64,000 bases of DNA from Paenibacillus sp. UNC451MF (GCF_000686845.1 NZ_JMLS01000023.1:62001-126000); one strand, 5' to 3'. Numbered from the stretch's first letter, positions 9,217-18,232 are shown. The notes: generated by a model from the letters alone, not told the origin. Numbers and translations: made by a program.

Positions 9217-9232
9217 ATGAAAGCGCAATCAT
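9217..9232 (+). promoter_or_regulatory. cre (CcpA) site upstream of the ABC transporter genes
   Basis: The 16-mer ATGAAAGCGCAATCAT fits the published degenerate cre consensus WTGNAANCGNWNNCAW at every fixed position. It lies 109 bp before the first permease start, in the 211-bp gap after the dehydrogenase, and suggests catabolite repression of the transport genes. Confidence 0.6.
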
Positions 9233-9340
9233 TAAGGTTTCGTAAATATTGTCCAAATCAAATCAAGGGGGGATAAGGTTGGCATCGATGGAATGTGCGT
9301 TTCATTATTTCGGTGTTGCAAGCAGAAGGAGGTCGACAGC

Positions 9341-10222
9341 ATGAATACCAAAAAACTATGGGAAACCACAGTCCGCCCTTATGTCATGATTGCACCGGCT
9401 ATGATCGGTATTATCTTGTTTGTCCTTTATCCGGTATTGTATTTGGTCAAGTTAAGCTTTTATAAATACAATTTGCTGAATAAGGACAAAAGCAAGTTCA
9501 TCGGACTCGATAACTTTATCGAGATTTTCTCTCGAGAGGACTTCTACCAATCTCTGCTAAATACCGTTATTTATACGGTTGGAGTCGTTTTCCTAACCAT
9601 GTCCTTATCCTTGCTTATCGCTGTTTGCCTGAAGCGAAAGTCGCGTATTAACGAAATTGTGCAGGCCGGTATTTTTACCCCCCACATTATTTCTATCGTA
9701 TCGGTTGCCCTAGTATGGATGTGGCTTATGGAGCCAAGCCACGGGGTACTCAATTTTATTTTAAAGTCGGCAGGTCTGCCTTCCATGCCTTGGCTTCAAA
9801 GCTCCAGCACCTCTTTGTTTTCGGTCATTATTGTCTCGGTATGGCAAAATATCGGCTACTATACGCTGATTATTGTCGCCGCCCTTCACGGGGTCAATCC
9901 TCAAATTTATGAGGCGGCTGAACTAGATAACGCCAGCAAGGCTCATGTTTTTTTCAAAATCACGCTACCGCTTATATCTCCACAGCTGTTCTTTATTCTA
10001 GTTATTATGACGATCGGCTCATTCAAGGTATTTGACACTGTAAAAATTATGACCGGAGGCGGTCCGAACGGTTCAACGACTACGCTTGTTTATTACATAT
10101 ACGAGTTCCGGTCCAACAGTATAGGATATGCTTCGGCAACCGGAGTCGTATTGATGGCGATTATCGCCGTTCTCACCTTCATCTACTTTAGAGTGCTGTC
10201 CAAGAAGGTTCATTATCAATAA
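9341..10222 (+). CDS. Carbohydrate ABC transporter permease, UgpA/MalF type
   Basis: The start is at ATG 9341 behind AGAAGGAGG; an in-frame ATG at 9293 is less well supported. The 293-residue protein has six hydrophobic segments. The cytoplasmic EAA loop EAAELDNASKAHVFFKIT binds the ATPase, followed by LPLISPQLFF. The gene order permease-permease-binding protein with no ATPase gene is typical of sugar importers that share an MsmX-type ATPase encoded elsewhere. Nearby glycerophosphodiesterase and polyol-phosphate genes suggest a glycerophosphodiester or polyol-phosphate substrate. Confidence 0.88.
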   Translation: MNTKKLWETTVRPYVMIAPAMIGIILFVLYPVLYLVKLSFYKYNLLNKDKSKFIGLDNFIEIFSREDFYQSLLNTVIYTVGVVFLTMSLSLLIAVCLKRKSRINEIVQAGIFTPHIISIVSVALVWMWLMEPSHGVLNFILKSAGLPSMPWLQSSSTSLFSVIIVSVWQNIGYYTLIIVAALHGVNPQIYEAAELDNASKAHVFFKITLPLISPQLFFILVIMTIGSFKVFDTVKIMTGGGPNGSTTTLVYYIYEFRSNSIGYASATGVVLMAIIAVLTFIYFRVLSKKVHYQ

Positions 10223-10268
10223 GTCTTATATATGTTCAAACGACGCGCAACAAGGAGGTGCTTAACGG

Positions 10269-11153
10269 GTGCTTGCACAACGAGAAAAGAGTGTAGAAGC
10301 AGCTCAAGCTTACAGCATTCGTTCAATGACAGCAGCCAAATCGGCCAAACGGTCTATAAGCTTTTTGCTGAAATTGCTCGTGCTTATGACGTTTATTTTC
10401 CCTTTTTTATGGATGATTTCGACCGCTCTACAGACGCTTGAGGAGACGCTGACGTTTCCTCCGACCTGGGTTCCATCCGTTCCTCAATGGATCAACTTTG
10501 TTAAGGCAATGAGTGCGGGACCGTTCGCGACCTATGCGAAGAACTCGGTTATTATTACGCTATCCATTATCGTTTTGCAATCGGCTGTTATGATTCCGGC
10601 GGCCTATGCTTTTGCCAAGTACAAGTTCAAAGGAAATACGCTCATGTTCGGAATGGTTCTTCTGGCGTTTATGATTCCAGGTCAAGTTACCTTCATCCCT
10701 GTATATTTGATGCTGGCGGATGCAGGACTCATTAAGTCGCTGCTTCCTCAAATTATTCCGTTCATGTCGAACGCCTTCGGCATCTTCTTACTTCGGCAAT
10801 ATTTTATGCAGATCCCTCAAGAGCTCATAGAAGCGGCCAGACTGGACAATGCGAGCGAGCTTCATATAATGCGCTCTATTATGATCCCTATGTCGATGCC
10901 TGCACTGGCCACAATTGCGCTGTTCAGCTTCGTCAGCCATTGGAACGATTACTTCTGGCCTCTGGTTATGACGGATTCGGCCTCTGTTCGCCCACTTACT
11001 ATGGGGATCGCTATGCTAAGAGAGACAGAAGGAATTAGCAATTGGCATATTATTATGGCTGGCAACGTAGTTCTAGTCGTTCCAATCCTCATTGTGTATT
11101 CGTTTGCTTCCAAGCAAATTGTTAAAGCTTTTGTACATTCGGGCATCAAATAA
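10269..11153 (+). CDS. Carbohydrate ABC transporter permease, UgpE/MalG type
   Basis: The 294-residue protein starts at GTG 10269, with AAGGAGGTG at 10252-10260. It has six predicted membrane segments. The EAA loop EAARLDNASELHIMRSIMIP is the docking site for the ATPase, and the C-terminus ends in the FASKQIVKAF segment usual for this family. It pairs with the UgpA-type permease 46 bp upstream to form the channel. No ATP-binding subunit is encoded in the cluster. Confidence 0.88.
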   Translation: MLAQREKSVEAAQAYSIRSMTAAKSAKRSISFLLKLLVLMTFIFPFLWMISTALQTLEETLTFPPTWVPSVPQWINFVKAMSAGPFATYAKNSVIITLSIIVLQSAVMIPAAYAFAKYKFKGNTLMFGMVLLAFMIPGQVTFIPVYLMLADAGLIKSLLPQIIPFMSNAFGIFLLRQYFMQIPQELIEAARLDNASELHIMRSIMIPMSMPALATIALFSFVSHWNDYFWPLVMTDSASVRPLTMGIAMLRETEGISNWHIIMAGNVVLVVPILIVYSFASKQIVKAFVHSGIK

Positions 11154-11182
11154 AAAATGGATAAAAAGAAGGGGATATTCCG

Positions 11183-12478
11183 ATGAAAAAAAGGCTTCCA
11201 GCAATCGTAATGGCAACGGCAATGACTACCGGCCTGCTTGCAGGATGTTCGGGAAACCAAACGGAGCAAGCTACTACGAATCCTTCAGGCTCAACCGCTG
11301 GAGGGAAAACTACCGTACAGTTCTGGCATTCACTAGGCGGGAAGAATGGAGATTACATTAACGAGCTGATCAAACGCTTTAACGAAACCCATGACAAGAT
11401 CGAAGTGGTAGGCACGTTTCAAGGCTCTTATGATGAGACGGTAACGAAGCTTCAGCAATCTGTCGCTGCAAAAACAGGACCGGACGTGACGATGCTTGAG
11501 CGCGCTTATGTTCAAATGTTTGCGGACGCGGATGTATTAGAGGACTTGACGCCCTATATGAAAAAATCGCAGCTATCCACCGATGATTTCCCACAGGGAC
11601 TCATGGGACACTCCACTTTTAATAAAAAGCTTGTTTCCTTGCCGTTCAATCGTTCTACTCCGATTCTACACGTTAATAAGACGATGCTGGATGAGAAGGG
11701 CCTGGCGATTCCAAAAACATGGGATGAACTTAAGAAAGTGGCGAATGCCCTGGTCATTAAGGAAAATGGGGAATACAAGCGCTATGGCGTCAGCATGCCA
11801 TATGATACCTGGTACCCTATAGCGATGATTTCCCAAGCAAAGGGTAAATTTTATAACGATGCCGGCACTTCCATTGGCTTTACGAACGGGGAAGGGGTCA
11901 AAACGTTCAAGTATCTAAAGGATTTGCAAAGTACGGGTGCACTTTATTATCCTCCGGCTCAGGACTCCGGCAATATCGTCAATCAGATGTTCACAAGCGG
12001 AAAGATCGGCATAATGTACCAGTCCACAGGCGTGATCGGAAGCTTAAAGGACAATGTCAAATTTGAGTATGTGACGGCTTACCTGCCAATGGATCAAGTG
12101 TATGCCACTCCAACCGGCGGGGCGAACCTCGCATTGATGTCTGGCTCCGCAAATAAAAATGCAGCTTGGGAATTTATGAATTGGGCAATGACCGATCCGA
12201 AGGGCGGTCTGCAGTTTATTCTGGATTCCGGATACTTGCCGTTTACTAAGAAAATGGCGGATTCACAGCAAATGAAGGCGTTGTGGGAAAAAGAACCAAA
12301 CCGCAAGGTAGCCTACGATCAGCTGCAATACGCAGTCGATACGAATAAGCACGTAGCTTGGCCGCAGGATATGCAGGAGTTCTTTAAAGCCATTCAAGCC
12401 ATTATGTATGACAATAAAGATATCGAAAGCACACTCGACACGTTCAAGAAGGAAACCGAACGAATTCTCAAGAAATAA
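11183..12478 (+). CDS. Extracellular solute-binding lipoprotein, UgpB/sugar type (family 1)
   Basis: The 431-residue precursor begins with a lipoprotein signal peptide whose lipobox LLAGC places the lipidated cysteine at C22. The mature protein has the family-1 solute-binding pattern: TVQFWHSLGGKNGDYINELIK near the N-terminus, QQSVAAKTGPDVTML, NRSTPILHVNKTML, and the hinge segment GGANLALMSGSANKNAAWEFM. It supplies substrate to the two permeases just upstream. The ligand is unknown. UgpB-like glycerol-3-phosphate or glycerophosphodiester binding fits the downstream phosphodiesterase, but a plain sugar is also possible. Confidence 0.88.
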   Translation: MKKRLPAIVMATAMTTGLLAGCSGNQTEQATTNPSGSTAGGKTTVQFWHSLGGKNGDYINELIKRFNETHDKIEVVGTFQGSYDETVTKLQQSVAAKTGPDVTMLERAYVQMFADADVLEDLTPYMKKSQLSTDDFPQGLMGHSTFNKKLVSLPFNRSTPILHVNKTMLDEKGLAIPKTWDELKKVANALVIKENGEYKRYGVSMPYDTWYPIAMISQAKGKFYNDAGTSIGFTNGEGVKTFKYLKDLQSTGALYYPPAQDSGNIVNQMFTSGKIGIMYQSTGVIGSLKDNVKFEYVTAYLPMDQVYATPTGGANLALMSGSANKNAAWEFMNWAMTDPKGGLQFILDSGYLPFTKKMADSQQMKALWEKEPNRKVAYDQLQYAVDTNKHVAWPQDMQEFFKAIQAIMYDNKDIESTLDTFKKETERILKK

Positions 12479-12503
12479 ACATAAAGAATGGAAAGGAACG
12501 TTT

Positions 12504-13271
12504 ATGAAAATGATATCTAATCTTCAAAATAACCAATCGATCATCGTCGCAGGCCATAGGGGCTGGAAATCGGAGTACCCGGAAAATACGCTGCTTTCTT
12601 TTCGGAAAGCGATCGAATTGGGTGTCGATATGCTGGAGTTCGATCTGCGTTTCTCCAAGGATAAAGTGGTCATGGTCATCCACGACGCGACTGTGGACCG
12701 GACGACTAACGGTTCCGGGAAGGTGAGCGATTTTACATCAGCGGAGCTGAAGCAATTGGATGCTGGAGGCTGGTTCGGTAAGGTGTATGAAGGACTTAAG
12801 ATTCCTACTTTTGAGGAATTTTGTGATTTGATGAAATTGTATCCGGATGTTCTCCTTAATGTAGAGATCAAGCCCAGCCCAGATGCCAAAGAAGTGGCCG
12901 ATGCTGCCATTGCGATTCTTAGCCGTTACGAGTATCTTCCGAGATGTGTGTTTACTTGCTTCGATGCCGAGGTGCTCGCTTACATTCATGATAAATACGA
13001 GCTAAAAACGCAGGGATTTCCCGGCGAGCTTATGTCTAACTACGTTGCTGGAGCTGAAGGCACCTTGTCCAAAATGTGGGCGGTAGGAATCAGCATGAAG
13101 CTGCTGACCCCGCAGCGGGTCCAGGAATATGAACAGCAGGGAATTCTCCCGTGGTGTTATTGTCCTGATACGGAGCAGCAGGTGTTCTATGCGATAGGCA
13201 CAGGCTCCTTGCTTATGACGGTTAACAACCCGCAGCCGGCATTGCAAATCCGTCAGCAACTGAAGCGTTAG
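12504..13271 (+). CDS. Glycerophosphodiester phosphodiesterase, cytosolic
   Basis: The start is placed at ATG 12504, with GGAAAGGAACG just upstream and 25 bp after the binding-protein stop. The 255-residue product is a GDPD-family TIM barrel. AGHRGWKSEYPENT gives catalytic H18 and R19, EFDLRF gives metal ligands E45 and D47, and VMVIHDATVDRTT gives H60. There is no signal peptide, so it would hydrolyse imported glycerophosphodiesters to glycerol-3-phosphate and an alcohol inside the cell. Its place at the end of the ABC operon makes it the likely processing enzyme for the imported substrate. Confidence 0.88.
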   Translation: MKMISNLQNNQSIIVAGHRGWKSEYPENTLLSFRKAIELGVDMLEFDLRFSKDKVVMVIHDATVDRTTNGSGKVSDFTSAELKQLDAGGWFGKVYEGLKIPTFEEFCDLMKLYPDVLLNVEIKPSPDAKEVADAAIAILSRYEYLPRCVFTCFDAEVLAYIHDKYELKTQGFPGELMSNYVAGAEGTLSKMWAVGISMKLLTPQRVQEYEQQGILPWCYCPDTEQQVFYAIGTGSLLMTVNNPQPALQIRQQLKR

Positions 13272-13368
13272 GATAGCCAAAGCTTGCGCTAATCAGGTAT
13301 ACTAGATTTCGTTAGCAAACGTTACCAATGATAGGATTAGCGTCTAAATGCAGAGGAGGCCCTAACGG

Positions 13369-13686
13369 ATGAGCAATATCGGAGTATGGGAAAATGCGGA
13401 GCCGGGCGTTAAACGTAAAATTTTCGCGCCAGGTCAAACGATTATGATGATGGAAGTCCACTTTGAGCAAAATGCAGAAGGGTATCAGCATAGCCACCCT
13501 CATGAGCAGCTGTCTTACTGTCTTAAAGGAAAGCTTGAATTTACTATCGACGGAGAAGTACACGTGATTTCGCAAGGAGAGACGATCTTCATTCCTAGCG
13601 GAGCCAAGCACGGCTGCAGAGCGCTTGAGCCAAGCGCATTGCTGGATTCGTTCACTCCGGTACGCGAGGATCTGGTGAAGCGTTAA
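13369..13686 (+). CDS. Small cupin-domain protein
   Basis: The 105-residue protein is a single cupin barrel. Motif 1 is GYQHSHPHEQLSYCLKGKLEF, giving the His/His/Glu metal site, and motif 2 is GETIFIPSGAKHGCRAL. It resembles KdgF/YybC-like cupins that act on sugar-derived rings, but no specific activity can be assigned. AGAGGAGG precedes ATG 13369. It lies 98 bp after the glycerophosphodiesterase and ahead of a strong terminator, so it may be the last gene of that operon or a separate unit. Confidence 0.75.
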   Translation: MSNIGVWENAEPGVKRKIFAPGQTIMMMEVHFEQNAEGYQHSHPHEQLSYCLKGKLEFTIDGEVHVISQGETIFIPSGAKHGCRALEPSALLDSFTPVREDLVKR

Positions 13687-13726
13687 TAATCTTTATCTTT
13701 GCTAGTTTACTAGATGGATAATAGAC

Positions 13727-13775
13727 AAAAAGACCGTTTGTACCTGCCATGCGGCAGCTGCAAACGGTCTTTTTA
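13727..13775. terminator. Bidirectional terminator between convergent genes
   Basis: AAAAAGACCGTTTG pairs with CAAACGGTCTTTTT, with an internal GCCATGCGGC hairpin. T runs lie on both strands, so it serves the cupin gene (+) and the minus-strand gene at 13785. Confidence 0.9.
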
Positions 13776-13784
13776 TGGACCCGA

Positions 13785-14078
13785 CTAAATGTCGGTGAAA
13801 TTAATGACTCCAACTACTTGAGACAGGAAATTGGTCAGCTCTACGGCTTCCTCTTCCGTAATTTTGTATACATGCTCCAAGTAGCCTTCTTCCTCCAAAT
13901 CGTCGGGTCCAATGACCGCAGTCCGTCCGGATTGCAAGTCGGTTACGAGCTTTTTACCAAAGAAACGGTTCGTATTGGTAATGGCCAAATCAAAGCGGCG
14001 CATCGATTCGCCAACGAAGCAAACAAAACGTGTCGTTGTATCCTCGCTAGAATCATATAAGTAATCCAAATCTGACAT
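13785..14078 (-). CDS. Small conserved protein, DUF3055 (SAV0927)-like
   Basis: The start is placed at the ATG whose first base is 14078, because GGGGTGA lies upstream on the minus strand; longer in-frame starts lack a site. The 97-residue protein is acidic and soluble. RFVCFVGESMRRFDLAITNTNRFFGKKLVTDLQSGR and the following LEEEGYLEHVYKI segment match my memory of the DUF3055 family of Firmicutes. Function is unknown. It is monocistronic and convergent with the cupin gene. Confidence 0.65.
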   Translation of the reverse strand: MSDLDYLYDSSEDTTTRFVCFVGESMRRFDLAITNTNRFFGKKLVTDLQSGRTAVIGPDDLEEEGYLEHVYKITEEEAVELTNFLSQVVGVINFTDI

Positions 14079-14285
14079 GTAAGCGTCACCCCGTTCTCGC
14101 ATTTCAATCGAATTGTATTCTGTATTATACATGAAGAATCGCTTGCGGGCAAAAGGCAAACATAATATTTCGCATAAGAACATTTTACATTTTCATTTCT
14201 GTGCAAACATGATAGAATTTAAAGAATGATAGAACGACGAAAGTCTGTTTACTAGCCAAAACTAACCTAGGAGGTCACACCAGAT

Positions 14286-15971
14286 ATGTCTAAACCGAAA
14301 ATGAGAAGCGACATGATTAAAAAAGGCTTTGACCGTGCCCCTCATCGCAGCTTGCTGCGTGCAGCCGGTGTTAAAGAAGAAGATTTTGACAAGCCGTTCA
14401 TCGCGGTTTGTAACTCTTATATCGATATCGTTCCAGGTCACGTTCACCTGCAGGAATTCGGTAAAATCGTTAAAGAAGCTATCCGCGAAGCGGGCGGCGT
14501 TCCTTTCGAGTTTAATACCATCGGCGTGGATGACGGTATCGCCATGGGACACATCGGCATGCGCTACTCGCTGCCAAGCCGCGAGATCATTGCAGATTCA
14601 CTTGAAACTGTAGTATCCGCACACTGGTTTGACGGTATGGTATGTATCCCTAACTGTGACAAAATTACACCAGGGATGATGATGGGCGCACTTCGCGTGA
14701 ACATTCCTACTATGTTCGTCAGCGGCGGACCGATGAAAGCCGGCAGAACAAGCGATGGCCGTGCGATCTCCTTGACCTCCGTATTTGAAGGCGTTGGTGC
14801 TTTCCAAGTTGGTAAAATCGATGAGAAAAGCTTGCTCGAGCTTGAGCAATATGGATGTCCGACATGTGGTTCATGTTCAGGTATGTTCACAGCCAACTCT
14901 ATGAACTGCTTGGCAGAAGGTCTTGGTCTTGCACTTCCTGGTAACGGAACGATTCTTGCGATCTCTCCAGAACGTAAAGAATTCGTTAAACGCTCCGCTA
15001 CTCAATTGATGGAGCTTATCAAACAAGATATTAAACCTCGTGATATCGTCACTATCGAAGCTATCGACAATGCTTTCGCATTGGATATGGCTATGGGCGG
15101 TTCTACGAATACGGTTCTTCATACTTTGGCTTTGGCTCATGAAGCAGGATTTGAATATCCAATCGAGCGTATCAATGAAATCGCTAACCGTGTACCTCAC
15201 TTGGCGAAAATTGCTCCGGCTTCCGATTATCATATCGAAGACGTGCACAACGCAGGCGGCGTGAGCGCGATCATCAACGAGCTATTGAAAAAGCCGGGCG
15301 CTCTGAACGGCGACTGTATCACGGTAACAGGCAAAACCCTTCGTGAAAACGTAGCGGGCTGTGAAATTGCAGACAAAGACGTTATCCATCCGTTGGATAA
15401 CCCGCACTCCGAACGCGGTGGCTTGGCTGTATTGTTCGGTAATCTGGCTCCTAAGGGCTCCATCATTAAAGTGGGCGCCGTTGACAAATCGGTTGGCGGC
15501 TATCACAAAGGTCCTGCTATCTGCTTTGATTCCCAAGAGGATGCTCTTTATGGTATCGCTAACGGCCATGTAAAAGAAGGACATGTTGTCGTTATCCGCT
15601 ATGAAGGTCCTAAGGGTGGCCCAGGTATGCCGGAAATGCTGGCTCCTACTTCCCAAATCGTGGGTATGGGTCTTGGCGCGAAGGTTGGTCTGATCACAGA
15701 CGGCCGTTTCTCCGGCGCATCCCGTGGTATCAGCATCGGTCACATTTCTCCAGAAGCTGCTGAAGGCGGACCTATCGCATTCGTAGAAAACGGTGATATT
15801 ATCGAGCTGGATTTGGAAAACCGTACGATTCAACTGCAAATTTCGGACGAAGAATTCGAAAAACGCAGATCCAACTGGAAAGGCTTCGAGCCGAAAGTAA
15901 CTACAGGCTACCTGGCTCGTTATTCCAAGCTCGTTACAAATGCAAGCACAGGCGGAGTTATGAAGGTTTAA
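14286..15971 (+). CDS. ilvD: Dihydroxy-acid dehydratase
   Basis: IlvD dehydrates 2,3-dihydroxy-isovalerate and 2,3-dihydroxy-3-methylvalerate in valine and isoleucine synthesis. The 561-residue length is typical. Iron-sulfur ligands are visible in the [14 protein letters not shown] and [17 protein letters not shown] segments, and the C-terminal [14 protein letters not shown] motif is the family signature. CTAGGAGGTCAC precedes ATG 14286. The gene is monocistronic with its own terminator; no other ilv genes or T-box are nearby. Confidence 0.95.
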   Translation: MSKPKMRSDMIKKGFDRAPHRSLLRAAGVKEEDFDKPFIAVCNSYIDIVPGHVHLQEFGKIVKEAIREAGGVPFEFNTIGVDDGIAMGHIGMRYSLPSREIIADSLETVVSAHWFDGMVCIPNCDKITPGMMMGALRVNIPTMFVSGGPMKAGRTSDGRAISLTSVFEGVGAFQVGKIDEKSLLELEQYGCPTCGSCSGMFTANSMNCLAEGLGLALPGNGTILAISPERKEFVKRSATQLMELIKQDIKPRDIVTIEAIDNAFALDMAMGGSTNTVLHTLALAHEAGFEYPIERINEIANRVPHLAKIAPASDYHIEDVHNAGGVSAIINELLKKPGALNGDCITVTGKTLRENVAGCEIADKDVIHPLDNPHSERGGLAVLFGNLAPKGSIIKVGAVDKSVGGYHKGPAICFDSQEDALYGIANGHVKEGHVVVIRYEGPKGGPGMPEMLAPTSQIVGMGLGAKVGLITDGRFSGASRGISIGHISPEAAEGGPIAFVENGDIIELDLENRTIQLQISDEEFEKRRSNWKGFEPKVTTGYLARYSKLVTNASTGGVMKV

Positions 15972-15996
15972 TTTCATAGCGCAGCTTAAGTAAATG

Positions 15997-16036
15997 AAGG
16001 CAGAGAGGAACTTTTCGTTCCTCCTGCCTTTTTTTG
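15997..16036 (+). terminator. Intrinsic terminator after ilvD
   Basis: AAGGCAGAGAGGAAC pairs with GTTCCTCCTGCCTT around a TTTTC loop and is followed by T residues. Confidence 0.88.
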
Positions 16037-16039
16037 CAG

Positions 16040-16351
16040 CTATTCCTCTGGTACTCCATGCTCTTCATCGCCGTCAATGTATGAATGAGTTGGATGAGAG
16101 CCAGGGTAGTCTCTGGAGATACCAGCATGAAGCTCGCGGTTCTCGTACGTAAACCGATTCTGCGGACGTTGGTCAATACGCCAGGGAGAGCTTTTTTCTG
16201 TAGTAGCTTCGTGCAGGTTTGCCCCATAAGGACCCTCTGGAAACTCCTCAGCAGTAAGATCGTTTCTTTGCGATTCAACGGTCTTGAGATCCGTATATTT
16301 ATGCCGATCCTCTTTGAGGAAGCCGTCTTTTTGATCATCGGTATGACTCAT
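16040..16351 (-). CDS. Hypothetical hydrophilic protein
   Basis: I do not recognise this 103-residue protein. It is highly polar, rich in Asp, Glu, Arg and His, and has no membrane segment or signal peptide. SPWRIDQRPQNRFTYENREL in its middle is the most distinctive stretch. AAGGAAGGTGAT lies upstream of the ATG at 16351 on the minus strand, which supports it as a real gene over the overlapping minus-strand frame at 15958-16338. It is convergent with ilvD. Confidence 0.6.
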   Translation of the reverse strand: MSHTDDQKDGFLKEDRHKYTDLKTVESQRNDLTAEEFPEGPYGANLHEATTEKSSPWRIDQRPQNRFTYENRELHAGISRDYPGSHPTHSYIDGDEEHGVPEE

Positions 16352-16425
16352 AAACGTAAATCACCTTCCTTGCTGTGATAGTTGCTTATATTAGAATGCC
16401 CTTTATCCAACAGCGGCTATGCGGA

Positions 16426-16454
16426 TTGCTTTGAGTGACAGTTTATGATAAAAT
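16426..16454 (+). promoter_or_regulatory. Sigma-A-type promoter of the HRDC gene
   Basis: TTGCTT at 16426-16431 and TAAAAT at 16449-16454 are separated by 17 bp. The expected start near 16461 lies upstream of the leader hairpin. Confidence 0.55.
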
Positions 16455-16478
16455 AGGAATAATTTCAAATCGTTGAGG

Positions 16479-16525
16479 AAGCACCTCTCTTACCATGTGT
16501 CATGTGTAGGAGGGGTGCTTTTTTG
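16479..16525 (+). terminator. Terminator-type hairpin inside the HRDC gene leader (possible attenuator)
   Basis: AAGCACCTCTC pairs with GAGGGGTGCTT and is followed by six T residues. It lies between the promoter at 16426-16454 and the ATG at 16556. The neighbouring upstream gene runs the other way and ilvD already has a terminator, so its natural role would be premature termination of the HRDC transcript. The loop contains a tiny frame M-C-H-V-stop. Confidence 0.55.
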
Positions 16526-16555
16526 CGTTTGAATACGAAAAAAGGAGGGGTTTGT

Positions 16556-17572
16556 ATGAAGCTGTTGTTTTTGAACAGTATGGAGAAGCAAGTAGGAGAG
16601 GGGCGCGCTCGAAGCGCTCAGGTTTCGGTGGGAGAGAGCAAGGGGCGTTGGTTTTCGGGATGGCAGGAAACGAAAGAGGATGGGAAGCTGGTTCAAGAAA
16701 CCTGGTATGAAGGGACGAGCTGGGACGAACTGCAAGCTTCGATTCGCAGGCATCTCATTATGAAGCAGCATGACGGGTTTAAGCCGATGCTGAGGGCGGG
16801 TTTGTTTGCTGAAGCGGCGCCTGTTAGCAGCAAATCCGAGTACGCACAGCTCTTGCATTATTACAGCGAAGAGAATTCCGATGAGAAGCTCTATGAAGAG
16901 CTGCGGCAATGGCGGCTCAAGCAGGCGAGCAAGGAAGGCAAATCCCCATTTCTCGTCGCAACCAACCGTCTTCTGCGAATGATATGCGCTTATTTGCCAC
17001 AAACACCGGAAGAGTTGAATCAGCTCCCTGGCTTCGGACCTAATAAAGCGGCAATGTATGGTGCTGAGTTGATTCAATTTACTCAAAATTGTACTAGGAC
17101 AACTTCATTCCCTCTCGATTGGGTCGAAGCGCAGGTTAATCTCGTAGAGTTCCATGAATGGAAGCAGCGAGAGAAAGAACGAAGAGACCAGGCGGAACAA
17201 AATAAAAGAGAGCTTAAGAGCAAGCTCCTTGAAGCGATTTCCCGCGGTGATAGCCTGGAGTTGATTCAGGATGAAACGAAATTACAACGAAGAGACTTAG
17301 CAATGTGGATTGAAGAGCTAGATCGCGAGGGGTATGATTTGGATTCCTACATTGAGGCTGTGCTTCAAGGGGTACCCGATGAGGAGCTTCAATTAGCGTG
17401 GGATGCATTTGAGCTTCAGGGAGATCGCTTTTTGAAGCCTGTGCTTCAAACGCTTTATAAACAGGACGAGCTTGATACCAAGCAGATTGATACCATCTAT
17501 GAGTGGCTCCGACTGCTCCGGATTAAGTTTAGACGTATTCAAAATAGTAAAACAACAGCGGCTGCTGGTTAA
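16556..17572 (+). CDS. HRDC-domain protein with C-terminal helix-turn-helix-like region
   Basis: The start is ATG 16556 behind AAAGGAGGGG; an in-frame start at 16502 lies inside the leader hairpin. The 338-residue protein has an HRDC domain at about residues 110-172 (LYEELRQWRLKQASKEGKSP, then LPGFGPNKAAMYG), the nucleic-acid-binding module found at the end of RecQ helicases and RNase D. No helicase or nuclease domain is present. The C-terminal half is charged and helical and resembles the HTH region after HRDC in some RecQ proteins. A nucleic-acid-binding role is likely; the exact function is unknown. Confidence 0.75.
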   Translation: MKLLFLNSMEKQVGEGRARSAQVSVGESKGRWFSGWQETKEDGKLVQETWYEGTSWDELQASIRRHLIMKQHDGFKPMLRAGLFAEAAPVSSKSEYAQLLHYYSEENSDEKLYEELRQWRLKQASKEGKSPFLVATNRLLRMICAYLPQTPEELNQLPGFGPNKAAMYGAELIQFTQNCTRTTSFPLDWVEAQVNLVEFHEWKQREKERRDQAEQNKRELKSKLLEAISRGDSLELIQDETKLQRRDLAMWIEELDREGYDLDSYIEAVLQGVPDEELQLAWDAFELQGDRFLKPVLQTLYKQDELDTKQIDTIYEWLRLLRIKFRRIQNSKTTAAAG

Positions 17573-17683
17573 GTAGTAGCGCAGATGCTGAAAGCGGGGA
17601 AGTCGGGTTGGTTCCGAAATTATTAAAGAGAAACTTGGCCTCCCCGCTGCCTAAATAAACTTGAATACTCGCGGCATATAGGA

Positions 17684-18115
17684 TTATTTAACCACCAGCA
17701 CAGGAATTTGGGCATGCTGTACAATTTCATAACTCACACTGCCTAGAAGAAGTTCTTTGAACGTGCCAAGCCCGCGGCTTCCGACAATGATAAGATCGAA
17801 TAGATTGGCTTCGGCATAGTCAAGAATCATCTGAGCGGGGGCTCCGCCTTCCAGCAGAGTTGTTGTAGCTAATCCAAGATACGCGATCCGCTGCCTTGCT
17901 TCGTCAAGCACTGCTTCTGCAGCATCATGCAGCTCGTCTTGCACTGCAGCGGAGCTGGTGATAAAAGCATCGCCGACGACGATATTATTCAATTGGGCTA
18001 CATGGACAATTTCCAATATGGAATCCGGAAGCAAGATCTTCATTTCCATCGCTTGCTCTAAGGCATTTTTTGCCGTTTCCGAGCCGTCATAGGCTAATAA
18101 AATTTTGCCGAACAT
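17684..18115 (-). CDS. Universal stress protein (UspA family)
   Basis: The start is set at the ATG whose first base is 18115, since GAGGTGA is ideally spaced for it; TTG 18121 is too close. The 143-residue protein has the UspA fold: an N-terminal ILLAYDGSETAKNAL strand and the ATP-binding signature VGSRGLGTFKELLLGSVS near the C-terminus, ending in IPVLVVK. Such proteins respond to stress and bind ATP. It is on the same strand as corA, which terminates before it, so it is probably transcribed separately. Confidence 0.9.
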   Translation of the reverse strand: MFGKILLAYDGSETAKNALEQAMEMKILLPDSILEIVHVAQLNNIVVGDAFITSSAAVQDELHDAAEAVLDEARQRIAYLGLATTTLLEGGAPAQMILDYAEANLFDLIIVGSRGLGTFKELLLGSVSYEIVQHAQIPVLVVK

Positions 18116-18183
18116 AACCAATCACCTCAACCTTCCTGTAATGCTTACTATTACACGCCAAGCCATTGTGGTGAAACAGGAAC

Positions 18184-18228
18184 AAAAAAATCTTGCCCCA
18201 GCAGCTTTAGCAGCCAAGGCAAGATTTT
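18184..18228 (-). terminator. Intrinsic terminator after corA
   Basis: Read on the minus strand, AAAATCTTGCC pairs with GGCAAGATTTT, followed by a T run. The loop region holds a second small complementary pair. Confidence 0.85.
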
Positions 18229-18232
18229 GAGG

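Noticed and set aside
15958-16338. A 126-codon minus-strand frame overlapping the hypothetical gene at 16040-16351
   Set aside because: It overlaps almost completely with the frame at 16040-16351, which has the better ribosome-binding site and a typical polar composition.
17593-17650. Complementary arms AGCGGGGA and TCCCCGCT between the HRDC and Usp genes
   Set aside because: The loop is about 40 nt and no T run follows, so it is not a convincing terminator.
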